Of a DNA stretch of 64,000 nucleotides, positions 34,555 through 44,915 are shown piece by piece (positions within the stretch are counted from its first letter, which is position 1; the number at the start of each line of letters is the position of its first letter). Below the pieces are notes generated by a model. It did not search any database, was not told where the DNA came from, and saw only the letters and a program-made list of their open reading frames with translations. Origin of the DNA: Basidiobolus meristosporus CBS 931.73 (Eukaryota > Basidiobolomycota > Basidiobolomycetes > Basidiobolales > Basidiobolaceae); assembly GCA_002104905.1 (NCBI GenBank), contig MCFE01000221.1, forward strand, positions 59,783-123,782. Direction: 5' to 3'. The position numbers and the translations under genes were made by a program.

Positions 34555-35982
34555 TTAGTTCATTTGTCTGATCAAAGCGTTGATCTTGGTCTCACGGTCA
34601 CCGGCATCACCACCTTCGATGAAGTGGACAGCCTTCTTGCCGGACCAACCACCAGTGGGGTTGGAGAGCTTGAAGGGCCACAAGAAGTTGTTGACTTGCT
34701 TGAAGTTAGGACCGCAGGTGTAGATTTCGTGGATGAGATCTTCAATGCAAACGATTCCGAATTTACCGAGGGACTTCTCAATGATGGCGTTGTCGGTCAA
34801 GGCAATTCTTTGCTTGTTGATTTTGCCGTATCCGCGCTTGTAGATCAACTCACGAACAGACTTGAGGTTGGGCTCACCGAAGGAAACGTAAGGGCTGACA
34901 AGTTGGAGCATCTCCTTGGTGGCCTTGGTCAAACGGACGAAGACACCGTTGTTGATTTGGAGAAGACGCAACAATTGGAGGATCTTACGGGGCTTGGGAG
35001 CAATCTTGTTGATACCCTTGTTACGAATAACGAAGACAACCTTGGCTTGGGCAGGAACGTAGAAGTTTCCGTTGATCTTGGCCTGACGCTTAAGAGCAAC
35101 CTCTCTCTTTTGGGCTTGCTCGTATTCACGGGCATAATCAGCGGCCTTCTTGAAGATGACTTGACGCTTTTGTCTTTGAGCCTAGGAGATTAGGGTATAA
35201 ATAAATGGGGCAAAGATTGGGAAGATGGTTCAAGTGTTAAGCGATTCAGTCCCGAAAGATGGTTGACGATAACAACATCGCCGTAAGGCTAGTTATTCAT
35301 GGTTGTTGACATCACTAGCGCTTGTAACTTGTGACAATAAACGAATGATATGTACCTAGAAGATAAGTTTGATTATTAATCAGTTGCACTACAATGGGAT
35401 GGATGTGAAGTTGATCGATGGATGTCAGTCCCGAAAGATGGTTAACGAAAACAGCATCGTCGTTAGACTAGTTGCTCGGTTGTGTGTTTACATCATCAAA
35501 TCCATGATCAACTTGCACGATGTTGGATGGATAATTACCTTCTTCTTCTCGGCAAGAGAGACGGCGCTAGCAGCAGCAGCCTTCTTTTCGGCGGCTCTCT
35601 TCTTCAAGAGAGTTTCGGGAACAAGGATTTGCTCGACAGTGGCGGTGGTGCTAAAGAAAGTATCGTACGACGTTTAATCACTGGCTTATAACGTCGGATA
35701 TACCCAAGACAGGTGGATTCCGCCCGACGTATGGATTTAATCAGAGGATCACTCAAGTTGACAAACTTGCTTTTCCAATGACAATTCCTGAAACCTTGTG
35801 CTAACGGGAGCAAAGGAATCAGATCATAACCTTGGCAGGTCACTTGATAGTTTTCAAAAGAAAAGGAGGGGTCTCCTTTACTTTCAGTTCCTCGAACGAT
35901 GAACCATGTTCGAGACGTAGGGTACGATCCCTTTCTTTAGGGCGTTCAAATAGAATAACGTATTTGTTACTTACGCAGACAT
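34555..35982 (-). CDS. RPL7: 60S ribosomal protein L7 (uL30)
   Basis: Three exons: 35,982-35,975 (MSA), 35,650-35,539 and 35,181-34,555. The two introns (324 and 357 nt) are far longer than others in the window. The spliced start is [20 protein letters not shown]; then [60 protein letters not shown] and the end [19 protein letters not shown]...LIRQMN, all diagnostic of uL30. The length (~249 aa) is normal. Part of the large ribosomal subunit. Intron 2 contains two C/D-box snoRNA candidates. The gene shares its promoter with the divergent DPH7. Confidence 0.95.
35239..35323 (-). ncRNA. C/D-box snoRNA candidate A in RPL7 intron 2 (snR39/snR59-like)
   Basis: On the minus strand a 5-bp terminal stem (AAGCG at 35,323-35,319 with CGCTT at 35,243-35,239) encloses a box C, GTGATGT (35,315-35,309; one mismatch to RTGATGA), and a box D, CTGA (35,249-35,246). 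Directly upstream of box D lies ACCATCTTTCGGGA. Its ACCATCTTTCGGG is, from memory, complementary over 13 nt to the conserved 25S/28S segment CCCGAAAGATGGT. By the D+5 rule the methylated base would be the G of CCCG, close to yeast Gm805/Am807. Yeast guides snR39 and snR59 for that site also reside in RPL7 introns. Confidence 0.75.
35410..35512 (-). ncRNA. C/D-box snoRNA candidate B in RPL7 intron 2 (paralogue of A)
   Basis: This is a diverged tandem copy of candidate A. The terminal stem is long (GTTGATC-ATGGAT against ATCCATCGATCAAC, one bulge). Box C is ATGATGT (35,496-35,490), box D is CTGA (35,428-35,425). The same rRNA-complementary element (ACCATCTTTCGGG) precedes box D, while the sequence before the putative D' box (CTAG) differs from copy A. 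Conservation is confined to the boxes and guide, which supports selection on an RNA. Confidence 0.75.
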
Positions 35983-36130
35983 GTCTGTATTCCGAGGTAG
36001 AAGGAATGAAGGAATGAAGAGGCCGAATCATGGACCTGCAAGCTCCAATTTAAGCTCGATTCCAGTGAGAAAAAAAACGCACAGCCAATCAGTACAGTTC
36101 CCTATTGGAGGGGACACTGCACTCCCTGGC

Positions 36131-36162
36131 TAACCCTAGTCCAATCTAACCCTAACCCTAAC
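36131..36162. promoter_or_regulatory. Telo-box cluster in the RPL7/DPH7 divergent promoter
   Basis: TAACCCT at 36,131-36,137 and TAACCCTAACCCTAAC at 36,147-36,162, midway between the divergent start codons at 35,982 and 36,229. Comparable motifs recruit Tbf1/Rap1-type or HomolE-binding factors at ribosomal protein genes in other fungi, and telo-boxes mark such genes in plants. Confidence 0.6.
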
Positions 36163-36228
36163 ATTTGTGTGGTGCACAATTGATAGTTTTGTGATGATGT
36201 TTCGTACGGGTTACTAAACCTAGAGAAT

Positions 36229-37808
36229 ATGTCGGAGGTAAACCAGTGCAATTCATTATTCCACTTGGATACGGAATATAGTGCAGATTCAATAGAAGGC
36301 TGCCCGATACCTGGGTACTCGGACTTCTTGGTCTGTGGTACCTACCAATTGAAAAAGCCTGAGATAGACGAGCAGGATACAGAGGTCGCCGAAGGGGATG
36401 AGGAGGAAGAAAAGTCTGATAAACCGATGAAACGCGTTGGTAGACTCTTGTCGTACCTGATCCAGGATGGTGAGAGCCCCGAGCTGTAAGGACGCTACTC
36501 AGTTAACAAATTAATCTTCGGTTCAATATACTAAACACAGTGGTGTCTTCGAAGCATCGAGAAATGCCGGATCGAAACCGCGGCCATTCTAGATCTCAAA
36601 TGGTGAATTATTCACTTTAGCCCGGGTAATCACCTTTTCTAACTCAGTATGTATAGGTGCCACCATGCAATTAATGACTTGCCAGTACTAGGCCAGGTAG
36701 ATTCAATCGGCAACCTTAGCTTATACACCTTGAACAAAGAGGGAGGGTTATCACTGTTGGACGAATATTCAACCAATGACGAAGGTGTTTTAAGTTTATC
36801 GCTGGACTGGTCCAACCGCGTCTCGGGAAGGTAGAGCCACAAATTGACATTCACCACCATCACCAATGTATCAACAATTCTGGAAATGATCTAGTGCACC
36901 TCAGATAGTAGTCAGTCAAAGCGACGGCCAAATAATCTTGTTCGACCATGGAGAACGGGGGTTGACTGTTGTTGACCAATGGAAAGGCCACGACTTAGAA
37001 GCCTGGATTGCTGGCTTTGACTATTGGAACACAAACACAATATTCACCGGTAACCTTTCGCATCGGCCAATTCTTGGTGACCAACACGCCATTGCTCACC
37101 TCAACACTTGCAGGAGCGGACGATTGTAAATTCAAGGTCTGGGACGCCAGACTTGGCTTTACAGCGCCCACGTTGACCAGTAAAATGTAGGGTATTACTG
37201 GCAAATGCATGTAATACAACATATGATCCTTATATCAATTTAGTCATCAGGCTGGCGTTTGCAGCGTGCAATCCAATCCCCATCAGGAGCACTTGCTAGC
37301 AACGGGAAGGTACAGACACTCTGTTTGGGCGATCAGTTGCAATGAGCTAAACTATTTGTAATCTTCAGCTATGATGAAAACGTGTATATTTGGGACACAC
37401 GGTCAATGCGCCGCCCTCTCCAAGATGTTCACGTTGGCGGGGGTGTCTGGAGGCTCAAGTGGCATCCCACTGAGGCCAACACTCTTTTAGCTGGCTGCAT
37501 GCACAACGGTTTCCATATCTTGGATATCGAGGGCTTTGAGTCAGGTAAATCTTGCAGCGTAGGATTCCGCAGTTCGAAGATAACTCAACCTTCTTGAAAC
37601 CCCAGGGAACCTGAGCTCGCAGGTAAGAAGTAGCTTCATGGCCCATGAATCATTGGCATATGGTTGTGACTGGTCGTACCAGCCCAACTCGAATTTGGTG
37701 GCCAGCTGCTCATTCTACGATCACGTGCTTCATCTATGGTATGATCCCCGTGCATCCAAGCCGATCGACACAAAGGATACTAACCTTCGAGTTGCTTCCG
37801 ATTACTAG
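36229..37808 (+). CDS. DPH7: Diphthine methyltransferase-like WD40 protein DPH7
   Basis: DPH7 hydrolyses the methyl ester of the diphthine intermediate on eEF2 before the final amidation of diphthamide. The start has [19 protein letters not shown] and FLVCGTYQL, typical of DPH7. Spliced segments follow: [12 protein letters not shown]...; [164 protein letters not shown]. About seven introns. Acceptors were chosen to keep the WD frame: one ends ...TTCGAAG at 36,553, one ...GTATAG at 36,657, one ...GATCTAG at about 36,893. Ends [12 protein letters not shown] and a short tail, stop at 37,808. Convergent with RPL6. Confidence 0.88.
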
Positions 37809-37894
37809 GGATCGAACTCAATGATATGCAATAGACTTAACTGAATAGTCATTTATTATGTATTGACGGTCAAATAAAAAACCACTCATTCGAT

Positions 37895-38611
37895 TTAGAA
37901 CTTCATAGCATGAGGTGCTTGGCCCTTTCTAAGGGTGAAGGAAGCATTCAAGTATGAGCGAAGGTGAGGAACTTGAGCGACGGCAGCAAGGATCTCCTTG
38001 TCAACGGACTTTTGGTCAGCAGCACGAGATTCAGAGATGACCTTCTTCTTTTGCTCTTCACCGAAGAATTCCTCCTCAGTACCCTTGGCCTTGGGAGCCT
38101 TCTCCTTCTTGAAGTAGGCATCATCGAACTTGGCGTCGATGGTGACGTTGCTCAAGTCAACCTTGGTGGAGGTGGCGACAACATAGGCTTGGTTGACGCG
38201 TCTAAGAGGAACACCGTTCACCTTGTAGGGACCAGTGACCAACAAGAGGCCAGAAGCGAGTTGCTTCAAGAAGACAACTCTCTTACCGCGGAAACGACCG
38301 GACAAAAGAACAAGGACGGTTCCGGGGGTGATGGAAGCGCGAAGCTTGGTGGGCTTGGCGGTCTTGCGAGAGGTCTTGGGTTGAGCGACATCCTCAGCAG
38401 GGTACCAGCGGGAAGCCTTGTTCAAAGCAACAACACGCTCGTTGCCGTTCTTCTCACCGTTGACCTTGACAGTCTTGGTGGTGGCAGGAGCAGCAGCGGA
38501 CTTCTCAGCAGCGACCTTTTGCTTCTTGTAAAGGGCACGCTTGGAGAAAGCGCTGGAGCGAGAGAGGCGGGTGATGCCAGGAGCAATGAAAGAGTTACGA
38601 GGGTTGTGCAT
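37895..38611 (-). CDS. RPL6: 60S ribosomal protein L6 (eL6)
   Basis: A single coding exon of 238 codons. The N-terminus is basic (GITRLSRSSAFSKRALYKKQ) and alanine-rich. The KOW-like core reads ASRWYPAEDV, ASITPGTVLVLLSGRFRGKR, VVFLKQLASGLLLVTGPYKV and NGVPLRRVNQAYVVATSTKV. The end is LRSYLNASFTLRKGQAPHAM KF. This is the eL6 pattern. A 155-nt intron lies in the 5' UTR (38,776-38,622: GTAAGTATCG...TTACTAAGC...TTTTTAG), placing the promoter in the intergenic region shared with eIF3e. Confidence 0.95.
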   Translation of the reverse strand: MHNPRNSFIAPGITRLSRSSAFSKRALYKKQKVAAEKSAAAPATTKTVKVNGEKNGNERVVALNKASRWYPAEDVAQPKTSRKTAKPTKLRASITPGTVLVLLSGRFRGKRVVFLKQLASGLLLVTGPYKVNGVPLRRVNQAYVVATSTKVDLSNVTIDAKFDDAYFKKEKAPKAKGTEEEFFGEEQKKKVISESRAADQKSVDKEILAAVAQVPHLRSYLNASFTLRKGQAPHAMKF

Positions 38612-38973
38612 CTTTAAACCACTAAAAACGAGTAGAAGAGCTTAGTAAGCAGCCTAGATTGATGTATGGATCGATGGGTATTGAATGGATTGCGATTTCA
38701 TGTAACACGGCTACACGTCTACATGATTCGAAGGCGGTTCGTGACGCACTCATATGAAGAAGGATGCGATACTTACCAGTGTTGGAGTATCAACAATGAC
38801 CACTCTTGTGTGGATGGAGGAGAGAAAGCACACTAATGTTTTGCCGAAGTCATTTATTCCTCGGAATGTTCAGCAACAATATAGAAGCAATTTTGTGGAA
38901 GCCACCAATCATTCTCATGCACTGAGGAAACCAACAAAATTTTGATGATCGTCGCTGAAAATTTTCACAGCCC

Positions 38974-39047
38974 AAACCCTAAGCAGGGATCCGCACCATT
39001 GAGCTTAACAAAGCAACCTTCGGCCCAAGTGTGAGTTAGGGTTAGGG
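38974..39047. promoter_or_regulatory. Telo-box motifs in the RPL6/eIF3e divergent promoter
   Basis: AAACCCTAA at 38,974-38,982, identical to the plant telo-box, and TTAGGGTTAGGG at 39,036-39,047 in the opposite orientation. They lie between the RPL6 5'-UTR intron and the eIF3e start at 39,274. Confidence 0.6.
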
Positions 39048-39273
39048 CTGGTGCGGGCCAGATCCCAATCGGAAGACATTTTATTTCAGGAAAAAAAGAC
39101 CAGCGCAATGAGGATTCTGGTAGGTGAAAAAAAAATTCCTTGAGCGAGGGGCAGACGCTAGGCGTAAAAGTGAAAAAGAATAACTTGAGCACTCTTGCGT
39201 TCACGTTGCATTGGTTGTGGGTGGAGCAAATACATTTGTCCAGTAAAGTTGCACCATAACGTATACTCTGAAA

Positions 39274-40883
39274 ATGGCTCAGTACGATTTGACTTCCAAG
39301 ATGGTCCCTTATTTGGATAGACATCTGGTCTATCCACTATTGGAATTTTTGTCCTTGAAAGAGGCAAGTTCTTCGCCACTCTGAACCTTCTTGTTCCTGG
39401 TTTTAATCCAACTTCCCTCACCCCACGTAGATTTACCCCGAGGAGGACATTCTCCAAGCCAAGTATGATCTCTTGTCGAAGACCAACATGATTGATACTG
39501 CTGCTGAGTTGTTCAAGCAAATCCACCACGTCGAGGAGGCCCCTGCTGGTTAGTTTCAAACGCAGAATGCTTCCCGAAAGCAGCCTCCATACATAGCATA
39601 GAAACGGCGTGATATTGATTCCCTTTGCTATCTTAGAATTTACCGACAAGCGCAAGAACGTCATCGACACCCTTGAAGGGTTGCAATCGGAGGCCGGAAA
39701 GGTCTTGGAGGTGATCGAAAACCCCGATGTTATCTCCGCTTTGAGACAGGATAAATTCCAGAACTTGCAATTCTTGAGAGAGAAGTACAACGTAAGTGAG
39801 CGTCACTTTGCATGGTCTTTTGCGACCGGCGAGCTTACTCTTTACACAGATCACTCCCGAAATGGTCTCTATTTTGTACCAATTTGGTAAATACCAATTC
39901 AACTGCGGTATTTACGGAGCTTCTGCTGATATGCTCTATCACTTCAGAGTTCTCGTACGTATATCCTCTTCGCCTCTGATGCACTGCGTATTGTTGATGT
40001 TTATGTCGTTGCTCTCTAGTCCACTGACTCTGAAATGAACCTCTCTGCTCTTTGGGGTAAGCTCGCCTCCGAGATCTTGACTGGTAACTGGGAGGTTGCT
40101 CTTGAGGATCTTCAAAAGCTCAAGGAGGCCATTGACCAGAAGAACTTCCCATCTCCTCTCCACCAGCTTCAGCAGCGCAGCTGGCTCATCCACTGGTCAT
40201 TGTTCGTTTTCTTCAACCACCCCAATGGCCGTGATGGTATCATCGACATGTTCTTCCAGCCACAATTCATCAGCACCATTCAGTCCAGCTGCCCCTGGAT
40301 CCTTCGTTACCTCACTACTGCTGTGATCACCAACAAGCGCAGAAAGGGAATCATGAAGGACTTGGTGAAGATCATCGAGCAAGAGTCTTACACTTATCAA
40401 GACCCTATCACCGAGTTCGTCAAGTGCCTCTATGTCAAGTTCGACTTCGAAGGAGCCCAGAAGAAATTGAGTGAATGCGAGGAAGTTTTGGCCAACGATT
40501 TCTTCCTGGTTGCCACTTTGGATGACTTCGTCGAGAATGCTCGTTGCTTCATTTCCGAGACTTACTGCCGCATTCATCAAAAGATCGACATTAGTGACTT
40601 GTCCCAAACCTTGAACATGTCTCAGGATGAGGGCGAGAAATGGATCGTGAACCTCATTCGCGATACCCGCGTTGACGCCAAGATCGATTTCAAAGAAAAC
40701 ACCGTGTTGATGAATACCAACTACCCTTCGATCTACCAACAAGTGATTGAGCGCACCAAGGGTCTTTCTTTCCGCTCTCAAGTGCTTGTTTCTAGCATTG
40801 AGAAGAGGGAAAACGCCGTTGCTGCTGCCGCCGCCGCCGCTGCTGCTGCCGCCAGTGAAAACGCTGCGGAGTCTGCTGAATAG
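39274..40883 (+). CDS. Translation initiation factor eIF3 subunit e (Int6)
   Basis: eIF3e is a PCI-domain subunit of the eIF3 scaffold on the 40S ribosome. Five exons: 39,274-39,363, 39,431-39,548, 39,637-39,791, 39,850-39,954 and 40,020-40,883. The first intron starts GCAAGT and ends CGTAG, a GC-AG intron. The protein starts [20 protein letters not shown], continues [20 protein letters not shown] and [17 protein letters not shown], and shows [20 protein letters not shown] and [20 protein letters not shown]. The PCI region ends with [17 protein letters not shown] 12-residue alanine run precedes the C-terminus, a common polymorphic tail. Saccharomyces cerevisiae lacks this subunit. Confidence 0.95.
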
Positions 40884-41180
40884 ATCTAATTCATTTCCAT
40901 CCTCTTTTCCAAATATCTTCTCAAACATTAACTTCGTTCATCCTTTTGTTCTTCAAAAATACCACCGAGAATAAAATGATCTAATCTGTACAGTGGCAAA
41001 TCTCTCACCGTAGCAAGGTTGATGGTGTGTTCTGGTGAGGCCGTTGATGTTTTGGCTGATGGGTAGGAGGCGTTGCTGGTTTTTAATTTATTGGACCTTG
41101 CTTTATTAGTTAACGGCTGAGGTAAATATATTGGGTATATACAAATAATAAATAGTCATTAAATACGTAAGGCGAGCGGG

Positions 41181-42497
41181 TTAGAAGTCCGTTTCTTGCA
41201 AACTCTTCTGGCCCATCTTGATAAATCTTGGGTAGGTGTAGCGGAACATGAGGTTGCGTACTTCAACCAAAGCCCTATCGAACACATCAAGTCCTATGTC
41301 TTTTGACTGGAAGCGTCTGCGAATCTCACGCACAGTGGTGGCCTCCAGGTTAAGCTCGAACTCGGCGTCGCTGGCAATGAACTTGCTGTAGATCATATTG
41401 ATCTCAAGTAGCACATCCACTGGTAACTCACTCCTGTCTCCCTTCAAGTCGCTGCAGGCAACTCGAAGACGCATCATATGCTCGTAGAATAGAGCATTCT
41501 CCACGCTGAAGTCACGGAGTGAGAATCTCTTGAATATCTCGAATTGCTGAGGATCTTCCAACATGGACTCAAACGAGGCCATGCTAGAGCTTGAGCTTTG
41601 CTTGTCTGTGCCCCGGATGGCATCAATGGTTGGCAGGATGATGCTGAACACATGACTGATCATGAGGGCAACCACACTCCAGTGGGCAGCTGGGAAGAGC
41701 TTGATCACATCCTTGAGTGCTGGTAGAGCGGCGAACAGGATGTACAGCATGAATGCAATCACGCCCAGAGTGAAGTCGGCCATGAGCTCGCGCTTGATGC
41801 CGTATGCATCGTGGACCCCACGAAGCCACGAGATGAACAGTGGGCACAGGACGAAGACATAGAAGGCTGATGTGAGGTAGATGGGGATGAACTCCCACCC
41901 AACCAGACAGTGACCCAAGGCAATTGTCGGGGTGATCTGGAACTTGGTGGTGAATGCCTGGACAAGCAGGGTGAGGGCTAGCTGAAGGGCCAGTGCGCCG
42001 CTGATGAGCTTCACGATATAGTTGGTGGTGAACTTCTCACGATGCTTGTAATACCAGTTCTGGTCAAGGACAAGGGTTGGCGAGTGGATGATCTTCTCCT
42101 TAGGCGAGATGTCGACATAGTGAGTGCTCGAGTTCTGGCTGCTCTGCCCGGCCACGAGCTTGGCTTGGCTGAAGTGGTAGAGGAAGGCAAGTCTGGCAAA
42201 TCGGCCAGCAACAGCGGTGAGCCAGAGAGGCATTCCAACAGAAGAGACCCAGATGTTCACGAAGCATGGGAACTGATCATAGGTCGGCTCACGGCCCAGG
42301 TACAGCGTGGTGACCAGCGAGTTGCCAATCACCATGAACACGGATAGTGTGATGCTTCGGTAGCGAATGGCGGGCGAATCATGTTGCATGATGAATAGGA
42401 TCGTGGTGGAGATCAGGACGAAGTTCCATGCTATTGTCAGAGGATAGTAGATCTTCTGGAGCGTGGTCCACCCTTCGTTAGTAGCCGCGTTGTCCAT
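41181..42497 (-). CDS. 7TM-RGS protein, copy 1
   Basis: A 438-residue intronless gene. Seven hydrophobic segments are visible, e.g. TIAWNFVLISTTILFIM, SITLSVFMVIGNSLVTTL, WVSSVGMPLWLTAVAGRF, LISGALALQLALTLLV, FIPIYLTSAFYVFVLCPLF, FTLGVIAFMLYILFAALPAL and HWSVVALMISHVFSIILPTI. Residues about 312-435 form an RGS domain: FEIFKRFSLRDFSVENALFY, INMIYSKFIASDAEFELNLE, then VFDRALVEVRNLMFRYTYPR. RGS domains speed GTP hydrolysis by Galpha; fusion to a 7TM receptor-like domain (as in plant AtRGS1 and some fungal proteins) suggests a membrane regulator of nutrient or pheromone signalling. Copy 2 encodes an identical protein. Confidence 0.88.
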   Translation of the reverse strand: MDNAATNEGWTTLQKIYYPLTIAWNFVLISTTILFIMQHDSPAIRYRSITLSVFMVIGNSLVTTLYLGREPTYDQFPCFVNIWVSSVGMPLWLTAVAGRFARLAFLYHFSQAKLVAGQSSQNSSTHYVDISPKEKIIHSPTLVLDQNWYYKHREKFTTNYIVKLISGALALQLALTLLVQAFTTKFQITPTIALGHCLVGWEFIPIYLTSAFYVFVLCPLFISWLRGVHDAYGIKRELMADFTLGVIAFMLYILFAALPALKDVIKLFPAAHWSVVALMISHVFSIILPTIDAIRGTDKQSSSSSMASFESMLEDPQQFEIFKRFSLRDFSVENALFYEHMMRLRVACSDLKGDRSELPVDVLLEINMIYSKFIASDAEFELNLEATTVREIRRRFQSKDIGLDVFDRALVEVRNLMFRYTYPRFIKMGQKSLQETDF

Positions 42498-43088
42498 GGA
42501 TGAGAACGTTTGCTGATCGGTAGTAGTTGGAGATTTCTAGTTTGTAATTGATGAGGTGAATGGGAATCGGAGAGTCTTATAAAGCTTTTAGATCTGAGAG
42601 GTCCACCTCGTTAGGAGTACAGAACTTATGCATCCCGTGCTTGTAACGGAATTATTGGAATTTACTCCTCATACACGCTTGGTACTTATCACTCATAAAT
42701 AATGCATCCAGATTATTAAGGCATTGCGCACAGTTATCTCCTATAAGCATCAATTAAATTCTTGCACTTGCTATGCTGTTACATGAAAAGCAGTCTCTCC
42801 TAACTTCCTTATGTAGCACAATGCACGGGGCAATTAAGGTTTTTAGACTTGGCTTCAAGCTTTCATCAGTAGCCCAATCTTATTATGAGATCCGAGTTGA
42901 TCCCAAGTAAAAACAAACATCAGTTCTTTTATCTATCACTATATTGCCAATAACACGTTTAGCTAGAGATCATTCGCTTAGGTAATTGCTTTATTGATTA
43001 ACCAGTACTGATTTACTTGATGTATGGTGAAATATCTCGTCGTAAGAAGTAGTTCCAGAACATTATTCGCACTTAAGATATATATAAA
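42498..43088. other. Spacer between 7TM-RGS copies 1 and 2
   Basis: 591 bp, AT-rich, no ORF worth calling. The first ~90 bp upstream of copy 1 is near-identical to the region upstream of copy 2 (ATGAGAACGTTTG, AGTTGGAGATTTCTAG), so the duplicated unit included the proximal promoter. The rest diverges. Confidence 0.65.
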
Positions 43089-44405
43089 TTAAAAATCGGT
43101 TTCTTGCAAACTCTTCTGGCCCATCTTGATAAATCTTGGGTAGGTGTAGCGGAACATGAGGTTACGTACTTCAACCAAAGCCCTATCGAACACATCAAGT
43201 CCTATGTCTTTTGACTGGAAGCGTCTGCGAATCTCACGCACAGTGGTGGCCTCCAGGTTAAGCTCGAACTCGGCGTCGCTGGCAATGAACTTGCTGTAGA
43301 TCATATTGATCTCAAGTAGCACATCCACTGGTAACTCACTCCTGTCTCCCTTCAAGTCGCTGCAGGCAACTCGAAGACGCATCATATGCTCGTAGAATAG
43401 AGCATTCTCCACGCTGAAGTCACGGAGTGAGAATCTCTTGAATATCTCGAATTGCTGAGGATCTTCCAACATGGACTCAAACGAGGCCATGCTAGAGCTT
43501 GAGCTTTGCTTGTCTGTGCCCCGGATGGCATCAATGGTTGGCAGGATGATGCTGAACACATGACTGATCATGAGGGCGACCACACTCCAGTGGGCAGCTG
43601 GGAAGAGCTTGATCACATCCTTGAGTGCTGGTAGAGCGGCGAACAGGATGTACAGCATGAATGCAATCACGCCCAGAGTGAAGTCGGCCATGAGCTCGCG
43701 CTTGATGCCGTATGCATCGTGGACCCCACGAAGCCACGAGATGAACAGTGGGCACAGAACGAAGACATAGAAGGCTGATGTGAGGTAGATGGGGATGAAC
43801 TCCCACCCAACCAGACAGTGACCCAAGGCAATTGTCGGGGTGATTTGGAACTTAGTGGTGAATGCCTGGACAAGCAGGGTGAGGGCTAGCTGAAGGGCCA
43901 GTGCGCCGCTGATGAGCTTCACGATATAGTTGGTGGTGAACTTCTCACGATGCTTGTAATACCAGTTCTGGTCAAGGACAAGGGTTGGCGAGTGGATGAT
44001 CTTCTCCTTAGGCGAGATGTCGACATAGTGAGTGCTCGAGTTCTGGCTGCTCTGCCCGGCCACGAGCTTGGCTTGGCTGAAGTGGTAGAGGAAGGCAAGT
44101 CTGGCAAATCGGCCAGCAACAGCGGTGAGCCAGAGAGGCATTCCAACAGAGGAGACCCAGATGTTCACGAAGCATGGGAACTGATCATAGGTCGGCTCAC
44201 GGCCCAGGTACAGCGTGGTGACCAGCGAGTTGCCTATCACCATGAACACGGATAGTGTGATGCTTCGGTAGCGAATGGCGGGCGAATCATGTTGCATGAT
44301 GAATAGGATCGTGGTGGAGATCAGGACGAAGTTCCATGCTATTGTCAGAGGATAGTAGATCTTCTGGAGCGTGGTCCACCCTTCGTTAGTAGCCGCGTTG
44401 TCCAT
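43089..44405 (-). CDS. 7TM-RGS protein, copy 2
   Basis: The translated protein is identical over all 438 residues to copy 1 (see that entry for segments and domains). I can see about seven nucleotide differences in the 1,317-bp gene (for example near 43,166, 43,577, 43,759, 43,846, 43,855, 44,152 and 44,235), all synonymous. The identity means a recent duplication with purifying selection, or ongoing gene conversion. The last codons are followed by unrelated 3' sequence. Confidence 0.88.
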   Translation of the reverse strand: MDNAATNEGWTTLQKIYYPLTIAWNFVLISTTILFIMQHDSPAIRYRSITLSVFMVIGNSLVTTLYLGREPTYDQFPCFVNIWVSSVGMPLWLTAVAGRFARLAFLYHFSQAKLVAGQSSQNSSTHYVDISPKEKIIHSPTLVLDQNWYYKHREKFTTNYIVKLISGALALQLALTLLVQAFTTKFQITPTIALGHCLVGWEFIPIYLTSAFYVFVLCPLFISWLRGVHDAYGIKRELMADFTLGVIAFMLYILFAALPALKDVIKLFPAAHWSVVALMISHVFSIILPTIDAIRGTDKQSSSSSMASFESMLEDPQQFEIFKRFSLRDFSVENALFYEHMMRLRVACSDLKGDRSELPVDVLLEINMIYSKFIASDAEFELNLEATTVREIRRRFQSKDIGLDVFDRALVEVRNLMFRYTYPRFIKMGQKSLQETDF

Positions 44406-44915
44406 GGATGAGAACGTTTGTTGATTGGCAGTAGTTGGAGATTTCTAGTTTGTAATTGATGAGGTGAATGGGAATCGGGGAATGTTATAAAGCTTTCAGA
44501 TCTGTAGGCGACCTGCTAAGATTGGTACCTCCTAAGATTAATTGGATCCACATGCAAGGATCTCATACTTGGAGTAAGATGTTCATAATATTGTTTCTGT
44601 TGCACCTACTTTTTCATGTACGTCTATCAGGTGGCCACAACCGTCTACCAAAAAAGGGAATACCTTCACCCCAAGCTATACGACATTTGGCCGTTCTATT
44701 CGTACGTTATATGCAATGTCGAAGCGTTAGCTTCATTGAAGGTTTAATCCCCTAAATAGAGTTCACTTTGTCCCAACTGATGAAACAGCGCATGGATGTG
44801 ACTGCCAGATTCTATATATGTTAAAATGTGCTATACAGCTGCTGTGGCTTACATTTCAATGGTTCTTTTATTTCCAAGGAGATATGAGCAACATGGGTGT
44901 AGGTGATATCTATAC
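44406..44915. other. Spacer between 7TM-RGS copies 2 and 3
   Basis: 510 bp. Only the ~90 bp next to copy 2 is shared with copy 1. The + strand ORF at 44,468-44,755 has no domain and I do not call it. Confidence 0.55.

Noticed and set aside
34564-35193. 209-codon + strand ORF
   Set aside because: Antisense shadow of RPL7 exon 3; leucine/valine-rich only because of codon bias on the other strand.
35651-35974. A third snoRNA in RPL7 intron 1
   Set aside because: ATGATCT and CTGA motifs occur, but I find no terminal stem and no rRNA-complementary element.
37964-38617. 217-codon + strand ORF
   Set aside because: Antisense shadow of RPL6.
36131-39047. Interstitial TTAGGG repeats as chromosome-fusion scars
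   Set aside because: Only two or three units, placed in divergent promoters at typical telo-box positions.
40197-40928. 243-codon minus-strand ORF
   Set aside because: Antisense shadow of eIF3e exon 5, which has unmistakable family sequence.
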